Origin: Bin22 sp034428635
GTDB lineage: Bacteria; Chloroflexota; Dehalococcoidia; Lucifugimonadales; UBA3495
Direction of reading: 5' to 3'
DNA length: 45,938 nucleotides
NCBI GenBank assembly: GCA_034428635.1
Contig: DAOUHR010000001.1
Coordinates: 1 to 45,938 of the forward strand
Part shown: positions 23,403 through 31,281 of the stretch, in pieces
Numbering within the stretch: position 1 is the first letter of the stretch
Layout: each line of letters begins with the position of its first letter
Made by a program: the position numbers and the translations under genes
Notes under the pieces: generated by a model
The model's database searches: none
The model's input: the letters and a program-made list of their open reading frames with translations, nothing else
Told to the model about the DNA's origin: nothing

Positions 23403-23834
23403 GGTTTGTGTCCGACTGCCGTCGTTCCTTGAAGACTGCCACCGCCAGCAGAATTGCCAACTCATGAAACTGACCCCCGCCAGCGGAATGGGCGTGGAGA
23501 CCGGCAGTCAGCCCCTGCATAATTCCCGCGAACCGACCGGCGGTGTGCAAAATGTCGTTTTTCCCTTACATTTCCGCTTATTTCGACTCATTTCTCTGCC
23601 GGTTCGTATCTGATGCTGCTGGATTGGTGGCGCCCTGATTGTATTGAGGCCCACCATTATCCAGATACCAAGCCAGCGGTTGGTGGAATAAAATGGCGGG
23701 TTTCGACTTATTTCCCAAGATAATTGACGAGCATATCCCAGTCCCTGCTCCCTAACACGTAGGGAGTTGGGAAGGCACTACGGCCACAAGAGATATGGTA
23801 AGAATGGGTCTTCTACAGCGTCAAGAGGCGCACG
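23403..23834. other. Intergenic region between the nitrile hydratase-like operon and the deacetylase
   Basis: About 430 bp, more AT-rich than the flanks, with no convincing coding frame. TTTCGACTCATTTC and TTTCGACTTATTTC recur near 23580 and 23700. CCACC and GGTGG flank 23651-23684 as a loose inverted repeat. No known RNA fold was recognised. Confidence 0.5.
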
Positions 23835-24644
23835 TCAGCGCCACATCTCCGCCACGTCGCAGACCCGCATGAACTCCACATTGGGGAAGGCGCGGATGTG
23901 GTTGATCAGGCGTTCCAGCATCAGGAGGCGACCGGGGCGCCCGATGTACTGGGGATGCATGGTCAGGTTGAAGGCGCGGCCGTAGTGGTAGAGTCCCTCA
24001 AACTCCGCCGACCACGCGCCGAAGACCTCGTCCGGATTGCGCATGGGGCCCAGGCGGTTGGCGGCAGGGGCATAGACGAAGTTGGGAGCATCGTCCAACG
24101 ACCAACTTACCGGTACTTCCACCAGGCGGCGGGCCGGGTCGTCGCCATTCAGGACATAGGGAGCGTCGTCGCCCATCAGGCTGCTGTCGTAGGAAAAACC
24201 GTGGCTGGCCAGCAGGTCCACCGACACCTCGCTCAGTTCCCAGCTGGGCGACCGGTAGCCGGCAGGGGCCTGCCCGGTGATGGTCTTCAAAATGTCGATG
24301 CCCTTTTCGAGAATTTCATTCTCCTGTTCCGGGTCCAGATAACCGGGAGGTTCGTGCATGTATCCATGGTGGCCGACCTCGTGGCCGCGGTTGGCGATAT
24401 CCTCTACGAGACCGACGTGGGTTTCAGCCACGTAACCGGGGACGTAAAAGCTGGCCTTGATGCCGTGTTTGTCCAGCAGGTCCAGGATTCGGGGCGCCGC
24501 CACCGACGGCCCGTACTCGGCCATGGACATCAGGCTGGGAAACTTGGCGAAGTTGGCATCGCGCCACAGCCAAGACGAGATGCCGTCAACGTCAAAGGTG
24601 AGCATTGCGACGCACTGGGTGTCGCCGGGCCAAATTCCGGACAT
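23835..24644 (-). CDS. Polysaccharide deacetylase family protein (PuuE/HpPgdA-like)
   Basis: A 269-residue NodB-fold hydrolase. Catalytic motifs: LTFDVDG with the Asp pair, HEVGHHGYMHEPP with the two metal His, and GYRSPSWELS. The C-terminal MHPQYIGRPGR carries the last His. There is no signal peptide. This layout resembles the cytoplasmic PuuE/HpPgdA-like branch, active on small amides, better than secreted chitin deacetylases. ATG 24644 has TGGAGG upstream. A long frame extending to 25079 lies over serS and is an artefact. It follows serS by 77 bp. Substrate unknown. Confidence 0.85.
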   Translation of the reverse strand: MSGIWPGDTQCVAMLTFDVDGISSWLWRDANFAKFPSLMSMAEYGPSVAAPRILDLLDKHGIKASFYVPGYVAETHVGLVEDIANRGHEVGHHGYMHEPPGYLDPEQENEILEKGIDILKTITGQAPAGYRSPSWELSEVSVDLLASHGFSYDSSLMGDDAPYVLNGDDPARRLVEVPVSWSLDDAPNFVYAPAANRLGPMRNPDEVFGAWSAEFEGLYHYGRAFNLTMHPQYIGRPGRLLMLERLINHIRAFPNVEFMRVCDVAEMWR

Positions 24645-24721
24645 GTGGGCGCCTCCATTATTTGATTCCCAAGACATGGAATCTGGGAGCGGACCGCCGT
24701 CCTGGTCCAGTTTTCTTGTCG

Positions 24722-26005
24722 TCAGCCGCCGGGGGCTGGGATGAAGTCGAACCCGGTGTAGGGGCGGAGCACTTCGGGGATTACCACGGAGCCGTCGGGC
24801 TGCTGGTTGTTCTCCAGGATGGCGATAATCACCCGGGGCAAGGCCAGGCCGGAACCGTTGAGGGTGTGGACGAATTCGGGACGAGCGCCGGCGGCAGGAC
24901 GGTAGCGAATGTTGGCGCGCCGGGCCTGAAAATCGGTACAGTTGGAGCAGGAACTGGCCTCCAGCCACTCCTCGCACCCGGCGGACCAGATTTCGATGTC
25001 GAAGGTCTTGGCCGAAGGGAATGAGATGTCGCCGGTGCAGAGTTGCAGTACCCGGTAGGCCAGGCCCAACCGCTGGCATACGTCCTCAGCATCGGCCATA
25101 AGCCGGTCCAGTTCGTTGTCGGAAGTTGCCGGGTCTACGAACTTGTACATTTCTACCTTGTTAAACTGGTGTACCCGCTTTATTCCCCGGGTGTCCCGGC
25201 CGGCGGCGGTCTTTTCCCGGCGGAAGCAGGGGGTCTGGGCCACGTAATATTTGGGCAGGGAATCGGGCGGCAGAATTTCATCGCGGTACAGGTTGGTGAT
25301 GGGGACTTCGGCGGTGGGAATAAGCCACAGATCGTCCTCCTCGTCCCAATAAAGGTTGTCGGCAAACTTGGGCAGGTTGCCCGAGCCTTCCATGACTTCC
25401 CGGCGCACCAGGATGGGAAGCATCAATTCGGTATACCCGTGTTCCCGGCTGTGCAGGTCCAGCATCCATGCGATGGTAGCGCGTTCCAGCTTGGCGCCGT
25501 AACCGGACATGGTGTAGAACCTGCTCCCGGAGAGCTTCACGCCGCGCTGGAAGTCGATAATTCCCAACTCTTCAGCCAGGTCCCAGTGGGGTTTGGCGGG
25601 AAAGTCCATGGTTTTGGGTTCCCCCCAGTGGCGAACTACTATGTTTTCTTCCTCTGTGAGCCCCTTGGGCACGTCTGCCCGGGGCAGGTTGGGAAGCTCC
25701 AGCAGGATGGAATGGATTCGCTCGTCCAGACCCCTGGTTTCTTGCTCCAGGGCATCGATTTCCTGGCCCACCTCGCGCATTTCCTTTACCACATCCTCGG
25801 GGGCTTCCTGGCCCTGGGACCGCAGTTGCCCGATGGCGCGGCTGGCCTGGTTACGCCGGGCCCGCAGTTCGTCGCCCTGGCTGATGGCCTGGCGGCGCTG
25901 GGTATCCAGGGCCAGAAGTTCGTCCAATGACCCATCCTCGCCACGGGAAGCCAAAGCCTGGCGTACAAATTCGGGGTCGCGACGTATCAGTTCAATTGAA
26001 AGCAT
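24722..26005 (-). CDS. serS: Seryl-tRNA synthetase
   Basis: Class II synthetase charging tRNA(Ser). The 427 residues are normal. The N-terminus MLSIELIRRDPEFVRQAL leads into the long antiparallel coiled-coil arm (about 25-105) that grips the tRNA variable arm. The catalytic domain shows motif 2 PCFRREKTAAGRDTRG with HQFNKVEMYKF, and motif 3 NGSGLALPRVIIAILENNQ, plus TAEVPITNLYRDEIL. The start is the first Met; only a poor ribosome site is seen. It lies downstream of lysS and upstream of the deacetylase, all on the minus strand. Confidence 0.97.
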   Translation of the reverse strand: MLSIELIRRDPEFVRQALASRGEDGSLDELLALDTQRRQAISQGDELRARRNQASRAIGQLRSQGQEAPEDVVKEMREVGQEIDALEQETRGLDERIHSILLELPNLPRADVPKGLTEEENIVVRHWGEPKTMDFPAKPHWDLAEELGIIDFQRGVKLSGSRFYTMSGYGAKLERATIAWMLDLHSREHGYTELMLPILVRREVMEGSGNLPKFADNLYWDEEDDLWLIPTAEVPITNLYRDEILPPDSLPKYYVAQTPCFRREKTAAGRDTRGIKRVHQFNKVEMYKFVDPATSDNELDRLMADAEDVCQRLGLAYRVLQLCTGDISFPSAKTFDIEIWSAGCEEWLEASSCSNCTDFQARRANIRYRPAAGARPEFVHTLNGSGLALPRVIIAILENNQQPDGSVVIPEVLRPYTGFDFIPAPGG

Positions 26006-26148
26006 AAGTCAGTTCGTCAGTTATGTAAGGTAAAAGTGTAGCAATTATTATGTAATGTAAAAATGGAATAGGTTGGTTTGCGAAGGAAGCTACAAGTCAG
26101 ATGGCAAGAGTTCATGCATGAAAAGGAAACTACAGGCCTGTGTTGGCC

Positions 26149-27690
26149 TTATTCAGCTTCGGCCTCGGATTCAGTACGATCTTCCCTGCGTACGCGCATC
26201 TGGGGGAACAGGAGCACGTCGCGAATGGTGGACTGGCCTGTGATCAACATGACCAGGCGGTCTATGCCAATGCCAAGGCCGCCGGTGGGTGGCATGCCGT
26301 ATTCCAGGGCGGTGAGAAAGTCCTCGTCCAGCCGGTCAACCTCTTCATCCTGGAAGGCCTGCCGGATGTGTTCCTGGGCCTCAAAGCGCTCCCGCTGGAC
26401 GGCAGGGTCGTTAAGCTCGGTATAGGAGTTGGCGATTTCCATGCCGGCGGCGAAGGCCTCGAACCGCTCTACGTAACCGGGCATGCCGGGCTTGGCTTTG
26501 GCCAAGGGCGACATTACCTCAGGGTAGTCCAGAATGAAAGTGGGCTGCACCAGATGGGGTTCAACAAAGGCTGAGAGCAATTTGTCCAACACGCGCCCTC
26601 TACTTTCCCGGGCGCCGGCATCGATTTCCACACCCCTTTCCAGGGCCGCCTTCACCAGTGAATCGTCGTCAGGATACTGGTCAACGTCCAGCCCGCTGCG
26701 GCGGTGAAGTTCTTCCTTGAAGCTAACCCGATTCCAGGGGGGAGTGAAATCTATAATATCCTCGCCGTAGGGTATTTGCATTGATCCACGGACTTCCTGG
26801 GCAACGGCGGAAATCATGGCTTCGACCATGTCCATAACGTCGTTGTAATCGGCGTAGGCCTCATAGCTTTCGAGCAGGGAAAACTCGGGGTTGTGGTCCT
26901 GGTCGATGCCCTCATTGCGAAATACGCGGCCCAGTTCATAGACCTTGTCGAAGCCGCCGACGATCAGGCGCTTGAGGTAAAGTTCGGTGGCAATCCGCAG
27001 GTATAGTCGCTGGTCCAGGGCGTTGTGGTGCGTGTCGAAGGGGCGAGCGTGGGCCCCTGCGGCCACGGGCACCAGGATGGGCGTGTCCACCTCTAAAAAA
27101 CCACGGTTGTCCAGGAAGCGGCGGATGCCATTGATAACCTTGCTGCGCAGCGTGAAGGCCGACCTTATTTCCGGATCGGAGATTAGGTCCAGGTAGCGCT
27201 GGCGGTACCTTATTTCCACATCCCGCAGACCGTGGAATTTCTCGGGCAGGGGCCGCATGCCCTTGGCCAGGACGGTTACCTCTCGGGCCTCAATGGTCAC
27301 CTCGCCGGTACGGGTGCGGAGCATAGAGCCGGAAACGCCGATAAAGTCACCCAGGTCCAGGTCGCGCAATAGCTCATAGCCGTCGCCCAGGACGTTCTGA
27401 CGGAACATGGCCTGGACAGAGCCTGAGCCATCGCGCAGATCCAGGAAGGCGGCCCGGCCCATTACCCGCATCGAGACAATGCGTCCGGCCAGGGAATGTT
27501 GGGGCGGCTGTGCGCCGTTTTCATCCTCGCCTTCGCCCGCCTCTGCTTCCCACGCCTCAAATTCCGCTACTGCCGCGGCAGTGTCAGCAGACCGCCGGTA
27601 GCGGGGCGGATAAGGGTCAATTCCTTTTTCCCGCAACCGCTCCAGCTTGGCAACTCGGCTTCCGATAAGGGCATCTTCTCTGTCCTGCAT
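26149..27690 (-). CDS. lysS: Lysyl-tRNA synthetase (class II)
   Basis: Charges tRNA(Lys). From ATG 27690 it has 513 residues. An OB-fold anticodon domain (SLAGRIVSMRVMGRAAFLDL with a GSGSVQAMF strand) is followed by the class II core: FLEVDTPILVPVAAGAHARP, motif 2 FRNEGIDQDHNPEFSLLE, and motif 3 GLGIGIDRLVMLITG. A Glu/Gly-rich linker (EAEAGEGEDENG) just before the OB fold is unusual but harmless. The 26 codons before ATG 27690 are not family-like; no ribosome site is clear. It is divergent from amt1. Confidence 0.97.
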   Translation of the reverse strand: MQDREDALIGSRVAKLERLREKGIDPYPPRYRRSADTAAAVAEFEAWEAEAGEGEDENGAQPPQHSLAGRIVSMRVMGRAAFLDLRDGSGSVQAMFRQNVLGDGYELLRDLDLGDFIGVSGSMLRTRTGEVTIEAREVTVLAKGMRPLPEKFHGLRDVEIRYRQRYLDLISDPEIRSAFTLRSKVINGIRRFLDNRGFLEVDTPILVPVAAGAHARPFDTHHNALDQRLYLRIATELYLKRLIVGGFDKVYELGRVFRNEGIDQDHNPEFSLLESYEAYADYNDVMDMVEAMISAVAQEVRGSMQIPYGEDIIDFTPPWNRVSFKEELHRRSGLDVDQYPDDDSLVKAALERGVEIDAGARESRGRVLDKLLSAFVEPHLVQPTFILDYPEVMSPLAKAKPGMPGYVERFEAFAAGMEIANSYTELNDPAVQRERFEAQEHIRQAFQDEEVDRLDEDFLTALEYGMPPTGGLGIGIDRLVMLITGQSTIRDVLLFPQMRVRREDRTESEAEAE

Positions 27691-27770
27691 AGGCAACAGT
27701 TTACAACCTGCGGTGGCGGAAATGAAGACTTGGCCGACCTGGCCTGGTCCTACCGGACTCGTAGCCAAGT

Positions 27771-27838
27771 GTTACAAATCGGTTTCAATTTTGCGGTAAA
27801 AGACGGAAAAATTTACAAAGAGGAAAAATTATCTTTAC
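27771..27838 (+). promoter_or_regulatory. Candidate 11-bp-spaced regulator boxes upstream of amt1
   Basis: TTTAC (27812), GAAAA (27823) and TTTAC (27834) follow each other with exactly 6-nt gaps. Further up, GTTAC (27771) and GTTTC (27782, reverse of GAAAC) have the same spacing. The first set ends 74 bp before the amt1 ATG. The layout is like GTnAC-n6-GAAAC sites bound by GlnR-type OmpR-family regulators, but the boxes are less perfect than those at 29355 and 29610. A TGATAC -10-like element lies 20 bp beyond. Confidence 0.45.
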
Positions 27839-27912
27839 ATCCAGGCAATATTTTTGTTGATACTTTGAAATAGCATAAAGGCAGCAACAAAAAGGAGGTT
27901 GGGTTTCCGATT

Positions 27913-29262
27913 ATGCTTGTGAAAGAGTGGAATCTCACACTTGGCAACCCCAATTTGCGGCGGATTCTCCCTTACGTGCTGGCTGGATTGCTGGCCGCGT
28001 CAATCATGGCAGGCTGGAACATCGCCTTTGCGCAGGGCGACCCGCCCTTGCAGGAAGTAGACGATACAGCAACACACCTGGGCAACCTGACAACAATGGT
28101 TGCCGCTTTCCTGGTGTTTTTTATGCAGGCGGGCTTCGCCTTCTTAGGAGCGGGTTTAATCCGGGCCAAAAGCACCGTAAATTACATGACCAAGAGCTTC
28201 ATGGACTTCGCCATAGCGTCGTTGTCCTTCTGGGCCTTCGGTTTTGCCATAATGATGGGTACTTCGGCTGCGGGAATTGCAGGAACCGACAACTTCTTCC
28301 TGCTGTCCGGCGGCGATGACTGGCAGGTCTACGTAGACTGGATGTTCCAAATGGTATTCGCAGGCACCGCCGCCACCATCGTGGCCGGAGCGGTAGCCGA
28401 GCGAACCAAGACCCAGGCCTACTTCGCCTACAGCTTCCTCATCGGGGCCATTATTTATCCGCTTTACGGACACTGGGTGTGGAACGGCGAAGGCTGGCTG
28501 GCGATGATGGGGGCAGCAGACTACGCGGGTTCCGGCGTGGTGCACGCGGTGGGTGGATTCGTGGCACTGGCCGGCGCAGCTGTGGTAGGCCCCCGTATCG
28601 GCAAGTACAATTCAGACGGCTCGCCCAACGACCTGAGAGGACACAACGTGCCCTTCGTGATCATCGGCACGTTCATTCTGTTCTTCGGTTGGTTTGGGTT
28701 CAACATTAACGGCGGGGGCTCCATTGGGTTGAACGCCATCAATACGCTCCTGGCCGGAGCCACCGGCGCGGTCGTTGCCCTTTACGCGCAGTTGATACGG
28801 ACCGGGAAGGCCGACATCCTGATGTCCTGCAACGGCGCCCTGGCCGGACTGGTAGGCATCACCGCCCCGGTTGCCTACGTTGACCCCTGGGCTGCCGTAG
28901 TTATCGGCGCCCTGGCCGCACCGATCATGATGGTATCAGTAGCCGTTATTGAGAGGGTACTCAAGGTTGACGACCCGGTGGGGGCCGTCTCGGTCCACGG
29001 TGTATGCGGTCTCTGGGGCCTGCTGGCGGTGGCCATCTTTGCCAGCGGCAACAACGGAGTTACCGGGCTGGTGGGAGGCGACGCCGGATTGATTGTGCCA
29101 CAGCTGGTCAGCATGGGGGTCGTCCTGGTGTGGGCCCTGGCCACCGGTTTCGCGATGTTCTTCCTCCTGAAGTTCACCATGGGTGTGCGGCTGACGCCGG
29201 AGGAAGAAGAAATGGGTGTTGACGCTTCGGAGCACGGGATAGTGGCCTACCCGGAGAGTTAG
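27913..29262 (+). CDS. amt: Ammonium transporter 1 (Amt family, with signal peptide)
   Basis: A 449-residue integral membrane channel for ammonium. A cleavable signal peptide (residues about 1-40, ending AFA-Q) precedes eleven predicted membrane helices. Pore landmarks: His211 in VVHAVGG and His362 in SVHGVCG (the twin His), and the Phe gate in QMVFAG near residue 149. FFMQAGFAFLGAGLIR replaces the PGLAFFYGGLVR seen in the second Amt, so the two belong to different subfamilies. GGAGG is 14 bp from the ATG, a long spacing. A strong terminator follows, then two micropeptide genes and amt2. Confidence 0.95.
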   Translation: MLVKEWNLTLGNPNLRRILPYVLAGLLAASIMAGWNIAFAQGDPPLQEVDDTATHLGNLTTMVAAFLVFFMQAGFAFLGAGLIRAKSTVNYMTKSFMDFAIASLSFWAFGFAIMMGTSAAGIAGTDNFFLLSGGDDWQVYVDWMFQMVFAGTAATIVAGAVAERTKTQAYFAYSFLIGAIIYPLYGHWVWNGEGWLAMMGAADYAGSGVVHAVGGFVALAGAAVVGPRIGKYNSDGSPNDLRGHNVPFVIIGTFILFFGWFGFNINGGGSIGLNAINTLLAGATGAVVALYAQLIRTGKADILMSCNGALAGLVGITAPVAYVDPWAAVVIGALAAPIMMVSVAVIERVLKVDDPVGAVSVHGVCGLWGLLAVAIFASGNNGVTGLVGGDAGLIVPQLVSMGVVLVWALATGFAMFFLLKFTMGVRLTPEEEEMGVDASEHGIVAYPES

Positions 29263-29294
29263 CGGGCCAGCCCAGTATCAAATAATGGTCAATG

Positions 29295-29327
29295 GACAGG
29301 CCGGGGAGCGAGTTTCCCCGGCCTGTC
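29295..29327 (+). terminator. Terminator of amt1
   Basis: GACAGGCCGGGG, a 9-nt loop and CCCCGGCCTGTC form a perfect 12-bp stem 33 bp after the amt1 stop, followed by TTCTTCC. Transcription of the micropeptide genes must then start anew. Confidence 0.85.
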
Positions 29328-29354
29328 TTCTTCCGGTCGATAGCCCCCTAGCAG

Positions 29355-29392
29355 TTAACACAAAGTTTACTTTTACGATATTTTCACGTAAC
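29355..29392 (+). promoter_or_regulatory. Four 11-bp-spaced boxes upstream of micropeptide gene 1
   Basis: TTAAC (29355), TTTAC (29366), GATAT (29377) and GTAAC (29388) are each separated by exactly 6 nt. The last ends 50 bp before the start codon, and TCATAG, a -10-like hexamer, begins 20 bp after it. The same arrangement precedes micropeptide gene 2. This resembles direct-repeat sites of OmpR-family response regulators such as GlnR, PhoP or MtrA. Confidence 0.55.
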
Positions 29393-29442
29393 AACTTACC
29401 TGCAAAATACTCTCATAGCTTAAATCAAGGGAGTACCGAATT

Positions 29443-29526
29443 ATGGAAGTCATTTTGGCCGCAGTCGCATTTGTTGGTCTATTCAGCGCCTGGGTTATCG
29501 TCCCCAAACTGCTGCTAAAAAAATAA
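29443..29526 (+). CDS. 27-residue single-helix membrane peptide 1 (Amt-associated)
   Basis: ATG 29443 with GGGAG 9 bp upstream opens a 27-codon frame ending TAA. The product has Glu2, a hydrophobic segment (about 3-21) containing AFVGLFSAWV, and a basic C-terminus PKLLLKK. It fits one transmembrane helix with the C-terminus inside. The peptide encoded 174 bp after its stop is identical at 19 of 27 positions, and most of the shared codons differ only at third positions. Both lie between two ammonium transporter genes, each with its own boxes and ribosome site. An accessory or regulatory role on Amt is inferred. I know no named family that matches. Confidence 0.8.
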   Translation: MEVILAAVAFVGLFSAWVIVPKLLLKK

Positions 29527-29609
29527 GGTTCCAACAGTTCCCCGAGCCTTCTTGTTTGACCGCCAGCTCTCTGAACCGTTTCCTGGGATGGAAAGGCGAT
29601 CATCGTGAT

Positions 29610-29647
29610 GTAACAAAAAGTTAACATCTTGGAAAATTCCTCGAAAC
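29610..29647 (+). promoter_or_regulatory. Four 11-bp-spaced boxes upstream of micropeptide gene 2
   Basis: GTAAC (29610), TTAAC (29621), GAAAA (29632) and GAAAC (29643) are each separated by exactly 6 nt, the best set in the window. The last ends 52 bp before the start codon, and TCATAA begins 21 bp after it. The GTnAC and GAAAC half-sites with 11-bp pitch are those described for actinobacterial GlnR. The GTAAC-aaaaa-GTTAAC segment is also palindromic. Confidence 0.6.
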
Positions 29648-29699
29648 ATTGCATTGCCAAAATCCAGGTCATAAACCACAGGCAAGGAGCTTACAGCAA

Positions 29700-29783
29700 A
29701 TGGAATTGATCGCAGCCGGAGCCGCCTTTATTGGACTGTTCAGTGTTTGGGTGCTGTTGCCCAAGCTGTTACTCAAGAAATAA
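29700..29783 (+). CDS. 27-residue single-helix membrane peptide 2 (Amt-associated)
   Basis: ATG 29700, with AGGAG 10 bp upstream, opens 27 codons to TAA at 29783. Like peptide 1 it starts ME, has a hydrophobic stretch with AFIGLFSVWVLLPK, and ends PKLLLKK. Identical residues cluster at Gly12-Leu-Phe-Ser, Trp17-Val18 and the last seven. Synonymous codon differences, such as CTG/TTA and CTA/CTC for Leu24-25 and AAA/AAG for Lys, indicate selection on the protein. It lies 210 bp upstream of amt2 and may be cotranscribed with it. Role inferred to be an Amt partner; no experimental counterpart is known to me. Confidence 0.8.
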   Translation: MELIAAGAAFIGLFSVWVLLPKLLLKK

Positions 29784-29993
29784 GGCGGGACCTGCCCAGC
29801 GCGCATTCCGCCGTCAGTCCTGGACCTGCTAACTGTTGAAGAGTCCATGCTTCAAGGGATCTCCCGGAGTATGGGCTGTTTCTATTGGACAGGAGACAAA
29901 GTTTAGGCGGGATACTACGCTGGCAGAATTAACTCTACGCAGCAATAGTTCCACGGACTCAAGGCTCACTCGCCGCAAGGGGGATGGCAAGGT

Positions 29994-31208
29994 ATGAATA
30001 CTGGAGATACGGCCTGGATACTGGCCTGCTCGGCACTGGTATTGCTGATGACCCCGGGGCTGGCATTCTTCTACGGCGGACTGGTCCGCCGGAAGAACGC
30101 CGCGGCCACCATTATGCACAGCCTTATGTGCATGGGGCTGGTCGGCGTGGTATGGGTCCTGTGGGGCTACAGCCTGGCCTTCAGCGGTGACCTGGGGGGA
30201 CTGGGCATTGTCGGGGATTTGCAATGGCTGGGCCTGGCGGGCGTAAGCGCGGACAATCCGGGTCCCTATGCCGATAACATTTCCCATCAGACTTTTATGG
30301 TTTTCCAGGGAATGTTCGCAATCATAACGCCAGCGCTGATCACGGGCGGATTCGCGGAGAGGATGAAGTTCAGCGCCTTTGTTATATTCACTGTGGTCTG
30401 GGTTACCGTCGTCTACGCCCCCGTTACCCACTGGGTTTGGGGCGGCGGCTGGCTTGGCAACCTGGGCGCGCTGGACTTCGCCGGCGGGACCGTAGTCCAT
30501 ATCAACTCCGGTATCGCGGCGCTGGCGGCAGCCCTGATCATCGGGAAACGTATCGGGTTCGGCGAACAACCCCTGCCGCCCCATAACGTACCGATGATCG
30601 TCCTGGGCGCCGGATTGCTCTGGTTTGGTTGGTTCGGTTTCAACGCCGGCAGCGCCCTGGCGGCCGACGGAGTGGCGGTTAACGCCTTCGTTGTCACCAA
30701 CACGGCGGCAGCAGCGGCCCTGGTCTCCTGGGTAGCCATGTCGTGGTTCTTCGGCAAGCGGCCCAGCATCATTGGCGCTGCATCGGGCGCAGTAGCGGGA
30801 CTGGTGGCAATCACGCCTGCAGCAGGCTTTGTCGGGCCCATGCCAGCAGTCTTAATTGGTCTGGTTGCCGGAGCAATCTGTTATGGCGCCATCGAGTTGC
30901 TGCTCAAGCTAAAGGTGGACGATGCCCTCGCTGTATGGGGCGTTCACGGGATGGGCGGAACCTGGGGCGCACTGGCGACCGGCCTTTTCGTCGGAATCGG
31001 GTACAGCGCCCTGCCAGACGGTGTGGGTCGAGGCGAGCAAGTCCTTATCCAGTTGGCGGGTATAGTTGGTACCGCTGCCTGGTCTTTCATCGCCACAAGC
31101 ATCATTTTGCTTGCCTTGAAATACACTATCGGCCTGAGGGTTGAGGAGAATGTCGAACAACTCGGCCTCGACGTTGCGACCCACGGCGAAAACGCATATA
31201 CAAACTAG
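29994..31208 (+). CDS. amt: Ammonium transporter 2 (Amt family)
   Basis: A 404-residue channel with eleven helices and no signal peptide. It opens NTGDTAWILACSALVLLMTP with the family PGLAFFYGGLVRRKN. Asp161 lies in the DFAGGTVVHI signature, with His169 as first pore His, and His318 in WGVHGMGG is the second. The Phe gate is in FQGMFAIITPALI. This is the classic bacterial AmtB type. GGCAAGGT precedes the ATG. GSII follows after 74 bp, so amt2-glnII is probably a transcriptional unit. No glnK is adjacent, whereas amtB and glnK are usually paired. Confidence 0.96.
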   Translation: MNTGDTAWILACSALVLLMTPGLAFFYGGLVRRKNAAATIMHSLMCMGLVGVVWVLWGYSLAFSGDLGGLGIVGDLQWLGLAGVSADNPGPYADNISHQTFMVFQGMFAIITPALITGGFAERMKFSAFVIFTVVWVTVVYAPVTHWVWGGGWLGNLGALDFAGGTVVHINSGIAALAAALIIGKRIGFGEQPLPPHNVPMIVLGAGLLWFGWFGFNAGSALAADGVAVNAFVVTNTAAAAALVSWVAMSWFFGKRPSIIGAASGAVAGLVAITPAAGFVGPMPAVLIGLVAGAICYGAIELLLKLKVDDALAVWGVHGMGGTWGALATGLFVGIGYSALPDGVGRGEQVLIQLAGIVGTAAWSFIATSIILLALKYTIGLRVEENVEQLGLDVATHGENAYTN

Positions 31209-31281
31209 CGCCATGCGCCGTACAGCCAAGTTACCTTCGGCAATAAACTAGAGGCATATCATTTAGCGAGGTATTAAGATC

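Noticed and set aside
23835..25079. N-terminal extension of the polysaccharide deacetylase
   Set aside because: Residues 1-145 lie over serS in another frame, are Arg/Pro-rich noise, and a good TGGAGG precedes ATG 24644.
27700..29990. Sigma-54 or NtrC sites near the amt genes
   Set aside because: I saw no TGGCAC-n5-TTGC-like pair; the 11-bp-spaced boxes describe the region better.
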